Notes under the pieces: generated by a model | The model's input: the letters and a program-made list of their open reading frames with translations, nothing else | Databases searched by the model: none | Told to the model about the DNA's origin: nothing | Source: CALBPI01 sp038521865 | GTDB lineage: Bacteria; Pseudomonadota; Gammaproteobacteria; Steroidobacterales; Woeseiaceae | Direction of reading: 5' to 3' | NCBI GenBank assembly: GCA_038521865.1 | Contig: JBCBKO010000004.1 | Coordinates: 186,001-250,000 of the forward strand | DNA length: 64,000 bases | Made by a program: the position numbers and the translations under genes | Shown: positions 1 through 8,097 of the stretch, in pieces | Layout: every line of letters starts with the position of its first letter | Numbering within the stretch: the first letter of the stretch is position 1

Positions 1-32
1 CCGCTTAACAGACTAGTAGCAAACGGCGTGCC

Positions 33-56
33 AAAAACCGGGTTTGACCCCGGTTT
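33..56 (-). terminator. Intrinsic terminator of the five-gene minus-strand operon
   Basis: Inverted repeat AAACCGGG (35-42) / CCCGGTTT (49-56) with a 6-nt loop. Read on the minus strand it is followed by a run of T. It lies about 130 nt after the stop of the last minus-strand gene (188). The space between 57 and 187 shows nothing else I can support. Confidence 0.75.
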
Positions 57-187
57 GACAGCAATCAGTGTGAAATCAGCTGTTTATCAACGGTTGTTGA
101 ATTAGCTCGGTGTAGATCAGGCGAGCGCCTCGGGCAAAGTTGGTGCAAGGGGCACTACAGTGGTGCTCTTTTGCAGTGCAGCATTTC

Positions 188-1609
188 TCAAAAGCCGCCT
201 TTTGTGCGGAATCCACCGCCTCCAAAGCCGCCACTCCGGCCCACATTTCGTGGAATTCGTAAGCTTCTTGGCATTTTCGGTATGCGTATCTGGCCGATAT
301 GACCAGGCTGCCTACCCGTGCTAACACGCGTTTGCTGAAACCGCTGTGCCTTCGAAATATGTCGCCACAACCGCTCACTTGAGATCAGACCCATGGTGAA
401 TTCTGAGAGCATGCGGTTCACGTGGCTTTGGTCGTCAATGATGCTGTTGCTGCGGTCGAAACCGCGCTCACGGTATCTTCGACGGAGCGTAATGAGCCCG
501 TTCATACGATCTGCCCGCTTGCTGTGTAGTTCACGGTGCCCCTCTATGTACTCGTCGAGGCGATCCGCTTCCTCACGCAACTCGGCGAGTGTTGCCACGA
601 TCTCGTCATCATTAGAACTAGGCGTCAATGCTGCCGCTCGCGCGAGCTCGCCAATGTCTTCGTCGCGCATTTCATCAGATAGACACTTGAGTGCCGCGAC
701 GTAGTCGGGATCGCGTCCGTCAGCAAACGCCTGGCGCTGTCTCAACAAAGCGGCGAATTGCTGTTGAGCAACTTCGATCTGCTGCTCGGTCGCGGCTAAC
801 GCCGTTTCTCCTTGGTCCACTGCCTCTCGCAGCGTGTCGCCCCCCGCGTCGCGGTCAGCATTTGCCTCTGCATCGGCAAGCGCTTGTGCGTGTTCCGCAG
901 CGAGGGCTTCCAACTGTGCTACGTGAGCCGACAGTTGCCGCGGAATTTCATTGAGCGTGAAAAAATTTCGTCGTGCGCTCTCGAAGCGCACGTGGCGAGC
1001 GACAACGCCATCCATGAAACGCTTGATCAGACCGCCCTGATATTCCGATGTGCCATAGCCCTCGTCCCACAAATAGGAGAAGAGCGGATCATTGTCGTAG
1101 GGTTCACGTTTGAGCTCGCGCTGTGCCTGGGCGTCGTTCAGCTTTTCGGTCGCATTGGCGACAGTATCGAGAGCCTTTTGCGCGGTATCGACAAGACGCT
1201 GATGCGATGCTGAATTTGCCAGCTGCTGATCCACGCTCTCGAGGAGATCTTCGAGCGCGCTCTCGGCATCCTCGAGTTCCTGTGTGCGTGACTGCTCTTC
1301 GTTACGTAGTTCGGTCAGTTTCGCCTCGTTCTCGGTGATCGATTTCGCCAGTGTTTCGAGCGCGGTTTCACGCCGTTCAAGCAACGCGACCGCATCACGG
1401 TCGGCGCTACTCTCGGCAGCGCCCGAATTTTGCTCGATATCGCGCAGCCTGTGTTGCGCTAATGACTGGTAGGCCGCCAATTGGCGGCGATGGTTTCGGG
1501 CCATAGCGGCGTTGTTGCTTTGGACCTCGACATCGAGCGTACGAAACGTTGCGCGAGCGTCGCTTAGCGCGTCATCGATTCGAGCCAGCAAGTGCCTTCC
1601 GGACGCCAC
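188..1609 (-). CDS. Coiled-coil protein with Gly-rich C-terminus, function unknown
   Basis: A 473-residue protein dominated by acidic, Ala/Glu/Gln-rich heptad-like helices (roughly residues 10-160 and 215-370). It has no signal peptide or clear membrane segment. The last about 25 residues are a Gly/Arg tail ending FRTKGGF. The start is GTG at 1609, whose G is also the last base of the preceding gene's TAG stop (TAGTG), so translation is probably coupled. It is the last gene of the gloA / M48 / TelA-like / DUF6384-like run. I do not recognise a named family. The tail recalls Gly-rich tails of membrane-associated scaffold or TPM-domain proteins, but that is only a resemblance. A structural or partner role to the two upstream proteins is inference from coupling. 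Confidence 0.85.
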   Translation of the reverse strand: MASGRHLLARIDDALSDARATFRTLDVEVQSNNAAMARNHRRQLAAYQSLAQHRLRDIEQNSGAAESSADRDAVALLERRETALETLAKSITENEAKLTELRNEEQSRTQELEDAESALEDLLESVDQQLANSASHQRLVDTAQKALDTVANATEKLNDAQAQRELKREPYDNDPLFSYLWDEGYGTSEYQGGLIKRFMDGVVARHVRFESARRNFFTLNEIPRQLSAHVAQLEALAAEHAQALADAEANADRDAGGDTLREAVDQGETALAATEQQIEVAQQQFAALLRQRQAFADGRDPDYVAALKCLSDEMRDEDIGELARAAALTPSSNDDEIVATLAELREEADRLDEYIEGHRELHSKRADRMNGLITLRRRYRERGFDRSNSIIDDQSHVNRMLSEFTMGLISSERLWRHISKAQRFQQTRVSTGRQPGHIGQIRIPKMPRSLRIPRNVGRSGGFGGGGFRTKGGF

Positions 1610-2568
1610 TAGCGTGACTCCCAGCTGTGTATCGCACCGCCGAGGTTAGGCAGGCTGTAGTTGATCTCTAGTGCTCCGCTCGGTTTTTCTCCAGCACGCG
1701 GATTTTGCACAATGCCATCTTCGACTTTGTCGTCTCGAATCGCGTTAAAGACGTCTTCGGGAACGCGTACAGCCCATTTACTCACCTTTCTGGTGGAGCC
1801 GTCTTCTTCGGAGACGATATCCACAGCGACCGGGCGACCATTCGGGTCCAGTGCCTCGACGACGATGTAGAAATTTTCAATGCTGCCGCGACCGGTGGTT
1901 CTGATCACGCCAGTCATCTCGCCAGGGCGGGAGACAATCCGCAGTTGGAACGGTTTGCGAATGTCCTCTGCGAGCCGCTGCAAATTTTTCAGAGCATCCT
2001 GTGTCGCTTCGATCTGATTCAGGGCGAACGCGGTCTTTGCTTGCTCGATGGCAAGCTCGACCGCCGCTTTCGCCGGTTCGGTTCGTGCAACTGCTCTGGC
2101 TGCTTGTGACGCAGACTCGATTGTCTCGGGCAGCGAAGCAATCGTCGTGGCAAGCTGCTGTTCTGCGATCAATGCAGCTTCCGCAGCTTGTGCTTTCGGT
2201 CGCTCTACAAAACCCCACCAGCCGGCCCAGATCGTGCCGATCAGGGTCGCCAAAACCACCACCGAGCCGCCGATTCGCCGCCGATTGATCCATGCGATCA
2301 ACAGGCGGGTCTTGAATCCGGCTGGCGGAGGCGTGTATTCGAACTCGCGGTCCTTGAGTGCCTGCACGCCTTGCGCAATCACTGCGTCGCTGACCTCGAT
2401 GCCCTGCGCTGCGTAAGCGGCTCGGACTCGCTCGATCAGGGCTGCTTCCCTCGCCTCAGCGTTTAGCGCACGCGCGACCAGACGCTGTTCGTGGCGCAGT
2501 GTGTCCACCACATCCATCGCCAACATGACATCGGACAGTCCCGGTGCAGTCTTCGCCTCAGTGCTCAT
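1609..2568 (-). CDS. DUF6384-like single-pass membrane protein
   Basis: 319 residues. The N-terminus carries a conserved-looking block (SDVMLAMDVVDTLRH, then AYAAQGIEVSDAVI and EFEYTPPP) that I recognise as typical of the DUF6384 family. One transmembrane segment lies at about residues 100-120, followed by an Ala/Glu helical stretch (125-205) and a C-terminal beta-rich domain (about 205-319). Topology is probably an N-terminal cytoplasmic helical domain with a periplasmic C-terminal part. It starts 15 nt after the TelA-like gene and its stop overlaps the GTG start of the next gene. Family function is unknown. The repeated neighbourhood with a TelA-like helical protein suggests a membrane-linked stress complex (inference). 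Confidence 0.85.
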   Translation of the reverse strand: MSTEAKTAPGLSDVMLAMDVVDTLRHEQRLVARALNAEAREAALIERVRAAYAAQGIEVSDAVIAQGVQALKDREFEYTPPPAGFKTRLLIAWINRRRIGGSVVVLATLIGTIWAGWWGFVERPKAQAAEAALIAEQQLATTIASLPETIESASQAARAVARTEPAKAAVELAIEQAKTAFALNQIEATQDALKNLQRLAEDIRKPFQLRIVSRPGEMTGVIRTTGRGSIENFYIVVEALDPNGRPVAVDIVSEEDGSTRKVSKWAVRVPEDVFNAIRDDKVEDGIVQNPRAGEKPSGALEINYSLPNLGGAIHSWESR

Positions 2569-2583
2569 GTCGAAAACTCGGGA

Positions 2584-3756
2584 TCAGGCATCTACCTCCA
2601 GGGTTAGCGCATTACCCTGATTCGCGAGTGCAACCATGCGTCGCTTACCATCCTCGACGGCAGCGCGGACTTCCTCCGCGTTGCGTGTGGCGGCATCCCG
2701 CATTTCGTCGATCAATGTGACCGAGCGCTCCTGGAAGTTAACAACGGATTCAACAAGGGCTTTCACAGCGTCGGCACGAATGGTCGGACCGTATCCCTCG
2801 CGAATTGCCGCTTCCTGAACTTTGCCGCCCACTTCGGCGAGAACTTCGAGACTCTGGCTCACACCTTCTTTCATCGCCTTCAGTGTCTCTGTGCTCTCGT
2901 GCAGACCGTGCAACCCGGTGAAAGAAGCGGCCAGCGCCGTAAACACGGTCTCGTTAGTCCCGAAGAACATCACGGCCTGCGAATACACCCTTTCCTTAGC
3001 GTGAGTGGTTTGTAGCAAACGGGCCATCACTGTCTCGCTGGTGTTGTAGGACACGGTCAGGTTGTCAGCCAAATCCTTGGCAATCTGATAACGCTCATCA
3101 GCCTGCTGCAAACGTCGCAACTCCGCATCACGCGCCAACTCGAGTTTTGCGAGTGTTTCGCGATCATCGGTGCCCGCGCCCGTTATCGCATCTGCAGCCG
3201 CCTTCAGTGCTGTGCGTTGTGCGTCCAGAACACCTTCTGCTTTGTTCAGGATTTGGATGGCCAGAACCTCTGAGGATTTCAGCGCGCCCCGGAAATCCCG
3301 GTAGGCGTTGAGGATCGTATGCTCGCGGTCAATTTGATCGCGGGAGTCCGCTGCGACCTCGAGATAGATTTCCTTAATCTTGTTAAAGCGGTCGGGGATG
3401 TCGCCACGCGAAACTTTCATCCAAACATTCTGCGCCCGCTCCCAAAGGTCGATCTTGCCGTCCTCCAGCTGATCGACCATGCCCTTGGCGTCATCTCGGA
3501 TCGAGTCAAAGCGCTCGGTGATATCGCGATAGCGCTCGCCAATCCGCATTGCTTCGATCTGCTCGCGGACCACCTCGTTAAACAGGGAAGCCTGATTAAG
3601 TGTCCGTGCGATGGCGAGCGCCTTGTCTTCATCGAGATCGCTGATCCGATCGATCAATGCGATCACAGGGGCTTCGTTAGTTTTCTCTGGTACTAGCCCA
3701 AGGTCGCGCAGCGTGCCCATCGCCTTGTCGAGATACTGCATCGGTGTTGTTGCCAT
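2584..3756 (-). CDS. Helical cytoplasmic protein, TelA/toxic-anion-resistance-like
   Basis: 390 residues, almost entirely helical, with no signal peptide or membrane segment. Helix-rich repeats run through the whole length. The C-terminal half (about 240-380), with alternating Thr/Val/Glu helices, resembles the general layout of TelA/KlaA (PF05816) proteins, which are of similar size. I cannot confirm this without a profile search; such proteins are often labelled only 'cell surface protein'. The ATG at 3756 has a good ribosome site (AGGGG about 9 nt upstream). It sits 28 nt after the M48 protease stop and 15 nt before the DUF6384-like gene, so it is probably co-transcribed with both. Confidence 0.8.
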   Translation of the reverse strand: MATTPMQYLDKAMGTLRDLGLVPEKTNEAPVIALIDRISDLDEDKALAIARTLNQASLFNEVVREQIEAMRIGERYRDITERFDSIRDDAKGMVDQLEDGKIDLWERAQNVWMKVSRGDIPDRFNKIKEIYLEVAADSRDQIDREHTILNAYRDFRGALKSSEVLAIQILNKAEGVLDAQRTALKAAADAITGAGTDDRETLAKLELARDAELRRLQQADERYQIAKDLADNLTVSYNTSETVMARLLQTTHAKERVYSQAVMFFGTNETVFTALAASFTGLHGLHESTETLKAMKEGVSQSLEVLAEVGGKVQEAAIREGYGPTIRADAVKALVESVVNFQERSVTLIDEMRDAATRNAEEVRAAVEDGKRRMVALANQGNALTLEVDA

Positions 3757-3784
3757 GATGTTGTCCCCTTGATCAAAAAGTTGG

Positions 3785-5353
3785 TTACTGTGCGATCTGA
3801 GCGCCGATCAGACTGACCTCAAATTGCGAGCTGTTCACAAACGGTCCAAGGCCCGTTGCAGCTGTGGTCGACTGGCCACCGCGCAACGTGCCATTGATGC
3901 TTCGTGTTATCGACCGAACCTGCCCGTTGCCATCGAGATAACGAATCTCAAGCCGCAACCCGCGGACATCCACAGAGGTCGGATTGTTGATCGCGACCAG
4001 GAGTTGACCGTTGCTGTCGAGCCCGCCACGAGTCTGCAGGTATTTGCCTGGATTGTTGCCAAGATCGAGCCGCATCATTTCGCTTTGGGCCGCTCGTGCA
4101 ATATCACTGTTACCGGTGGCAGCGCGCTCGAAATGCCCAAGCGCCGCGTTGCGTTGGCCTCGCTGCTTCGCGATTTCTCCCAAAGCGTAGTGGGCAGGCG
4201 CAGTCTCGAAGAGTCTCAGACTATTTTTGAGGTCGACCACTGCGTTGTCGATTGCGCCGGATCGCTGGCGAGCGATGCCGCGCTGCAGGTGGTAGTAAAA
4301 GAAGGTTGCATCGCGGTCGAGTGCGTCGGTGTAGTGTTGCACTGCGTCGGAGTAGTCTCGTTGCAGGAACTCGCTGTCGCCGAGCAAGGCATAGAAAGAG
4401 GCCTCACGAGGTTCGAGACGAATGGCCTCCCGCGCAAAGCGCTGAGCCCCTCTGAAATCGTCGGCAGCCAGCGCCTTTCGACCGGCATCGTACGCGTCGA
4501 AGGCAGGCTTGGCCTCGCGCAGCACCACCATCGCGCGAGCAAATGCATCGGTACCGATCATGCCGCCGCTTTGTGTTGCATTGAGTTCACTGGCCGTGAT
4601 GATGTTTGTTGCCAGTCGTTGTTGCGTGGGCGGATGGCTTGCGAACAAGTCGAACTCCCCGCCGGTGCGACCGCGTGCAGCAGCCAGTCGCAGAAAAGTC
4701 TCCTGCAAATCCACAGCGCCTTGTGGGTCGTAGCCGGCAGTGTGCATATATCGCATGCCATACAGATCGGACTCGAGTTCTGCGCGACGACTGTAGGACT
4801 GCGATAGCAGCTGCGCACCAACGTTCGCGGCGCCGGTCGCCAATTGCCCATAGTCGCTGTCACTGGTGACGACCGCCGTGCCAACCACCAATGCTTGCAG
4901 AAGGAGACCCCGCTGCATCTGTTGCGCCGAATGTCGCGCTGCTGCGTGGACTACTTCATGCCCGAGCACCGCGGCGAGCTCGGCCTCGCTTTGCATTTCA
5001 TCCAGTAAACCCCGATTGATCGCGATCTTGCCGCCCGGCAAGGCCCACGCATTGGGTACGGAGTTGTTCAGAACCACGAATTCGTAGGGCAAGGCGCGAT
5101 CACTCACAGCCGCGACACGATTACCGACACTGCGCACGTAGTCGTTGACGGTTGGGTCGAGTCTGAAAACACCGCCCTGCGACTGCTGCATCGGCAAATA
5201 ATTCTGTTCGCCGAGCTGCACCTCCTGTTGCGCGGTTACGATCGCCAGCTCGGTCTTGCCGGTCACCGGATTGACCACGCAGCCGCCGAGGCCGAACGCG
5301 ATCAGAGCGAGCGCGAGACATCGCTGCGCGGGGTTGTCGGTGCGCCGCGTCAC
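3785..5353 (-). CDS. BepA-like M48 metalloprotease lipoprotein with TPRs
   Basis: Periplasmic zinc metalloprotease of the M48 / BepA (YfgC) type, a family that assists outer-membrane protein assembly and degrades stalled clients. The zinc motif HEVVH falls at residues 132-136 and a third-ligand candidate Glu lies in RRAELESD. TPR helices occupy roughly 265-420. The open frame extends to 5386, but GTG at 5353 is the better start: it overlaps the gloA TAG stop (TAGTG) and leaves a normal lipoprotein signal peptide with lipobox LGGC (Cys25). Starting at 5386 would put 11 extra residues before the n-region. The last about 95 residues form an extra beta-rich domain absent from E. coli BepA. It is the second gene of the five-gene operon. 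Confidence 0.9.
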   Translation of the reverse strand: MTRRTDNPAQRCLALALIAFGLGGCVVNPVTGKTELAIVTAQQEVQLGEQNYLPMQQSQGGVFRLDPTVNDYVRSVGNRVAAVSDRALPYEFVVLNNSVPNAWALPGGKIAINRGLLDEMQSEAELAAVLGHEVVHAAARHSAQQMQRGLLLQALVVGTAVVTSDSDYGQLATGAANVGAQLLSQSYSRRAELESDLYGMRYMHTAGYDPQGAVDLQETFLRLAAARGRTGGEFDLFASHPPTQQRLATNIITASELNATQSGGMIGTDAFARAMVVLREAKPAFDAYDAGRKALAADDFRGAQRFAREAIRLEPREASFYALLGDSEFLQRDYSDAVQHYTDALDRDATFFYYHLQRGIARQRSGAIDNAVVDLKNSLRLFETAPAHYALGEIAKQRGQRNAALGHFERAATGNSDIARAAQSEMMRLDLGNNPGKYLQTRGGLDSNGQLLVAINNPTSVDVRGLRLEIRYLDGNGQVRSITRSINGTLRGGQSTTAATGLGPFVNSSQFEVSLIGAQIAQ

Positions 5354-5793
5354 TACCAGGTCCCCGTATTTTCCATCGATGCCCACGGCTCAGCCGGGGC
5401 GAGTGCCTCGCCCCGTTGCAGCAGCTCGATTGAAATGCCGTCCGGAGAGCGCACGAAGGCCATGTGGCCATCGCGTGGGGGTCGGTTGATGGTGACGCCG
5501 GCGTCCATCAGTTTCTGGCAGAGCGCGTAAATGTCTTCGACTCGATAAGCCAGGTGGCCAAAGTTTCGCCCGCCCTGATATTCCTCCGGATCCCAGTTGT
5601 AGGTCAGTTCGACGAGCGGTGCCTTGCGTTCCCGTGCGAGTTCTACATCTTCCGGGGCGGCGAGAAACACGAGGGTAAAACGCCCGCCTTCATTCTCGTA
5701 GCGGCTGACTTCGGCCAGTCCGAGAAGGTCACAAAAAAAGTGTGTTGCGGCATCGAGGTCACGCACGCGCAACATCGTGTGCAGGTACTGCAT
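5353..5793 (-). CDS. gloA: Lactoylglutathione lyase (glyoxalase I)
   Basis: Converts the methylglyoxal-glutathione hemithioacetal to S-lactoylglutathione in the cytoplasm. At 146 residues it has the usual bacterial GlxI size. The four metal ligands are in place: H5, E62, H80 and E123. The subfamily stretches YNWDPEEYQGG and NFGHLAY are clear, and the sequence resembles the short Ni-type class. It is the first gene of the minus-strand run and its TAG stop overlaps the GTG of the M48 lipoprotein gene. It is divergent from the spy-like gene. The tail after about residue 128 is longer than in E. coli GloA. Confidence 0.95.
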   Translation of the reverse strand: MQYLHTMLRVRDLDAATHFFCDLLGLAEVSRYENEGGRFTLVFLAAPEDVELARERKAPLVELTYNWDPEEYQGGRNFGHLAYRVEDIYALCQKLMDAGVTINRPPRDGHMAFVRSPDGISIELLQRGEALAPAEPWASMENTGTW

Positions 5794-5862
5794 GGATCGT
5801 CCTCATCCCCTGAAATCTGTTCCCCAGATTACCACACGGCCTCATATCGGCGGCAGGCGGTG

Positions 5863-5898
5863 CTTGACCTTTCTTGACACGACTCGACACAACTTGAT
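5863..5898 (+). promoter_or_regulatory. Four 10-bp-phased CTTGAC repeats upstream of the spy-like gene
   Basis: CTTGAC at 5863, CTTGAC at 5873, CTCGAC at 5883 and CTTGAT at 5893 are spaced exactly 10 bp apart, one helical turn. This is the layout expected for head-to-tail binding of OmpR-family regulators. The second copy also forms a TTGACA -35-like hexamer. The same phased unit is found upstream of the response-regulator gene (10114-10129). Confidence 0.6.
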
Positions 5899-5942
5899 GC
5901 GCTGCTCGGCCAAACTGCAATCGTCAATTACAGGAGTGACAC

Positions 5943-6365
5943 ATGAACCGAAGAAACTTGTTGATGGCAGGCGTCGCTGTGTTGGCGCTCGGCAGTATGA
6001 CCGCACACGCGGATCGAGCGGGACCCGGCAAGCGGATGGGCGATCCTGCGACGCACGTCGCGCGCATGACCGAGCATCTGGGTCTCGATGAGAATCAGGC
6101 CGCGACAATCCAGGCGATACTTGAGCAGGCTGCAGAATCGCGTACTGCGATTGGCGATCGCTATACGCTGAACCAGCGTGCGGAAGCTGCAGAGGAGCTA
6201 AAGGCACTGCACGAGACCACGCAGGCGCAGATTGCCGAGCAGCTGACGCCCGAACAGCGAGAGCAGTTCGAGACGGTGATGGAACGGCGACGGGACCGCA
6301 TGCAGTTCAGGCGACTACACCGTCGCGCTCATGCGGATGAGGTAGAAGCAACCAGCGAAGACTAG
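5943..6365 (+). CDS. Spy/CpxP-like periplasmic LTxxQ protein
   Basis: 140 residues with a signal peptide (RR n-region, hydrophobic VAVLALGSM, cleavage near AHA-D at about 23). The mature part is helical with an LTPEQ motif at 101-105 and a degenerate first copy at 46-52 (LGLDENQ). This is the LTxxQ pattern of Spy, CpxP and CnrX-type proteins, which act as periplasmic chaperones or feedback sensors for envelope stress systems. A ribosome site (CAGGAG) precedes the ATG. A Cpx-like sensor/regulator pair lies 2 kb downstream and a shared operator-like repeat links the two, so a CpxP-like feedback role is plausible (inference). Confidence 0.85.
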   Translation: MNRRNLLMAGVAVLALGSMTAHADRAGPGKRMGDPATHVARMTEHLGLDENQAATIQAILEQAAESRTAIGDRYTLNQRAEAAEELKALHETTQAQIAEQLTPEQREQFETVMERRRDRMQFRRLHRRAHADEVEATSED

Positions 6366-6374
6366 GATGTGCGT

Positions 6375-6404
6375 TCGGGCGGTAACCCGAGCGTTACCGC
6401 CCGA
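6375..6404 (+). repeat. Perfect 12-bp stem-loop between the spy-like gene and udk
   Basis: TCGGGCGGTAAC (6375-6386) and its exact complement (6393-6404) are separated by 6 nt and begin 10 nt after the spy-like stop. There is no T-run, so it is an intercistronic or 3'-end-stabilising hairpin or a Rho-assisted terminator rather than a classical intrinsic terminator. Confidence 0.7.
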
Positions 6405-6445
6405 CAGCCTACTTCGAGGCGCGAGGTGTGAGACACTTCGGCGCC

Positions 6446-7105
6446 ATGGCGGGAGTACACATCATCGGTATCGCCGGCGGCAGCTGTTCCGGCAAGACCC
6501 GCCTGCTGCACCAGCTTCTGGCCGCGCTCGGTCCCGAGCGATGCGCGCTTGTCCTGCAGGACAACTACTATCGCAGTCGTCCTGAAGCGCAGCGTGACAA
6601 TTTGAAGTTCAATTTCGACCACCCCGACTCGATCGATTTCGAGTATCTCGCGGATGATTTGGAAGCGCTGAAGCGCGGCCAGGAAGTGGTTTGCCCGCAC
6701 TATGACTTTGCGCGTCATGAGCGAATTGAAGGTGAGGGCGTGGTTGTTGCGCCACGTCCGATTGTCTTGCTGGACGGTATTCTGATTCTCACGGAAAAGC
6801 GCGTCCGGCAGCTCATCGATTTCAGTGCTTACATTGCTTGTGCGCCCCAGGAACGACTGCGGCGGCGGATCGCACGAGATGTCGCCGAGCGAGGGCGAAC
6901 CGAGGACAACGTGATCGCCCAGTTCGAACAGCAGGTGCAGCCAATGCATCTTGAGTTTGTCCGGCCGTCCTCGACACACGCAACCCTTCGGGTGGAGCAA
7001 TCCATGATCGACGACGGTTCTGCACTTTGCACAATGGTTGAGCACGCCGGCCGGTTACTCGGCGTTCCCGACGATTCGCGTCACCCCGGGGTCCTGGTGC
7101 AATGA
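6446..7105 (+). CDS. udk: Uridine kinase
   Basis: Phosphorylates uridine (and usually cytidine) in pyrimidine salvage. The P-loop GGSCSGKT follows the first strand (VHIIGIA). The DNYYR segment and the Asp-rich FDHPDSIDFE stretch match the uridine kinase/phosphoribulokinase family, and LLDGILIL is the second strand motif. A GTG at 6428 would add six residues; ATG at 6446 fits the family N-terminus better, but the choice is not certain. Its TGA overlaps the ATG of the next gene (ATGA), indicating coupling to the transporter. Confidence 0.9.
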   Translation: MAGVHIIGIAGGSCSGKTRLLHQLLAALGPERCALVLQDNYYRSRPEAQRDNLKFNFDHPDSIDFEYLADDLEALKRGQEVVCPHYDFARHERIEGEGVVVAPRPIVLLDGILILTEKRVRQLIDFSAYIACAPQERLRRRIARDVAERGRTEDNVIAQFEQQVQPMHLEFVRPSSTHATLRVEQSMIDDGSALCTMVEHAGRLLGVPDDSRHPGVLVQ

Positions 7106-8097
7106 AAAGTGGGGCAGCGAACTGGGTCGCGACGCGCGGTGCTGGTCTAGGGCTTTCGCTTTTGGTGGCAGTTGTAGCGACGCTGGCACAGAAGGCTTTG
7201 GGCGGTGCGACCATGGTGTATGCATTGCTGCTCGGCATCGCGCTACATGCTGCCGGCCGCACGCCACGGTTTGCACCGGGCGTGGAGTTCTGCGCCCGTC
7301 AGGTCCTGCGCTTCGGTGTTGCTTTGCTGGGCTTGAGAATCACGCTGGGTGATATCGCGGTACTAGGATGGTCGGTCGCATTGATTGCCATCGGGGCAGT
7401 GGTGTTGACGCTGACAGGCGGCTACGCCATCGCCCGAGCATGTCGCCTGGCACCGCCATTTGCGATGGTGACGGCGGGTGCCGTGGCGATTTGTGGCGCG
7501 AGTGCTGCGCTTGCCGTTGCTGCCGTGCTGCCGCAGGGGGAGACCGCCGAGCGACGCACGCTGCTGACCATTGTGGGTGTGACCAGCTTGAGCACGGTCG
7601 CCATGGTGGCCTACCCCATCATCGCGGATCTGCTGCAATTCAACGATCAAACAGCCGGTGTTTTTCTTGGCGCGAGCATTCACGACGTGGCGCAGGTTGT
7701 TGGCGCGGGCTATACAGTCTCGAACGCCGCTGGCGAAACCGCCACGCTGGTGAAGCTGATGCGGGTCGCGTGCCTGGTGCCGGCCGTACTGGTGATTGCA
7801 TGGCTGTTTCGGGACCCCTCGACGGAGACCGGCAAGACCCCCGGGTTACCAACATTTCTGATCGGGTTTGTCGTTCTGATGTTGATCAACAGTAGCGGAC
7901 TGGTACCGGATACGATCGTCGCACCATTCGTGACGCTTGCCGGACAATTGCTCGTTCTGGCAGTTGCAGCACTAGGTCTCAAAACATCTCTGCGAGGACT
8001 GGCGAGCCTGGGTGTGATGCCGCTGGCGGCGATGCTGGGTCAGACGCTCATGCTCGGTGTCGCGGTCGCAGGCGTGCTGTTATTGATCAGCGGGTAA
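7102..8097 (+). CDS. YeiH-family putative transporter
   Basis: 331 residues with about ten hydrophobic segments and almost no soluble domains. It matches the YeiH / UPF0324 (PF03601) family: LRFGVALLGLRITLGDI, then AICGASAALAVAAVLP, GVFLGASIHDVAQVVGAG and the C-terminal GLKTSLRGLASLG are characteristic. Family members are annotated as putative sulfate exporters, but the substrate is not firmly known. It is coupled to udk by an ATGA overlap. Its last 18 bases overlap the 3' end of the convergent histidine kinase gene. Confidence 0.88.
   Translation: MKSGAANWVATRGAGLGLSLLVAVVATLAQKALGGATMVYALLLGIALHAAGRTPRFAPGVEFCARQVLRFGVALLGLRITLGDIAVLGWSVALIAIGAVVLTLTGGYAIARACRLAPPFAMVTAGAVAICGASAALAVAAVLPQGETAERRTLLTIVGVTSLSTVAMVAYPIIADLLQFNDQTAGVFLGASIHDVAQVVGAGYTVSNAAGETATLVKLMRVACLVPAVLVIAWLFRDPSTETGKTPGLPTFLIGFVVLMLINSSGLVPDTIVAPFVTLAGQLLVLAVAALGLKTSLRGLASLGVMPLAAMLGQTLMLGVAVAGVLLLISG

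Noticed and set aside
76..378. 100-codon minus-strand ORF overlapping the end of the coiled-coil gene
   Set aside because: Out-of-frame overlap with a longer coupled gene; Cys-rich translation, no support. The region 57-187 is otherwise empty.
3824..4807. 327-codon plus-strand ORF opposite the M48 protease
   Set aside because: Antisense to a protein with clear zinc motif and TPRs; the translation is Cys/Arg/Val-rich with no recognisable domain. It is a shadow of high-GC codon use.
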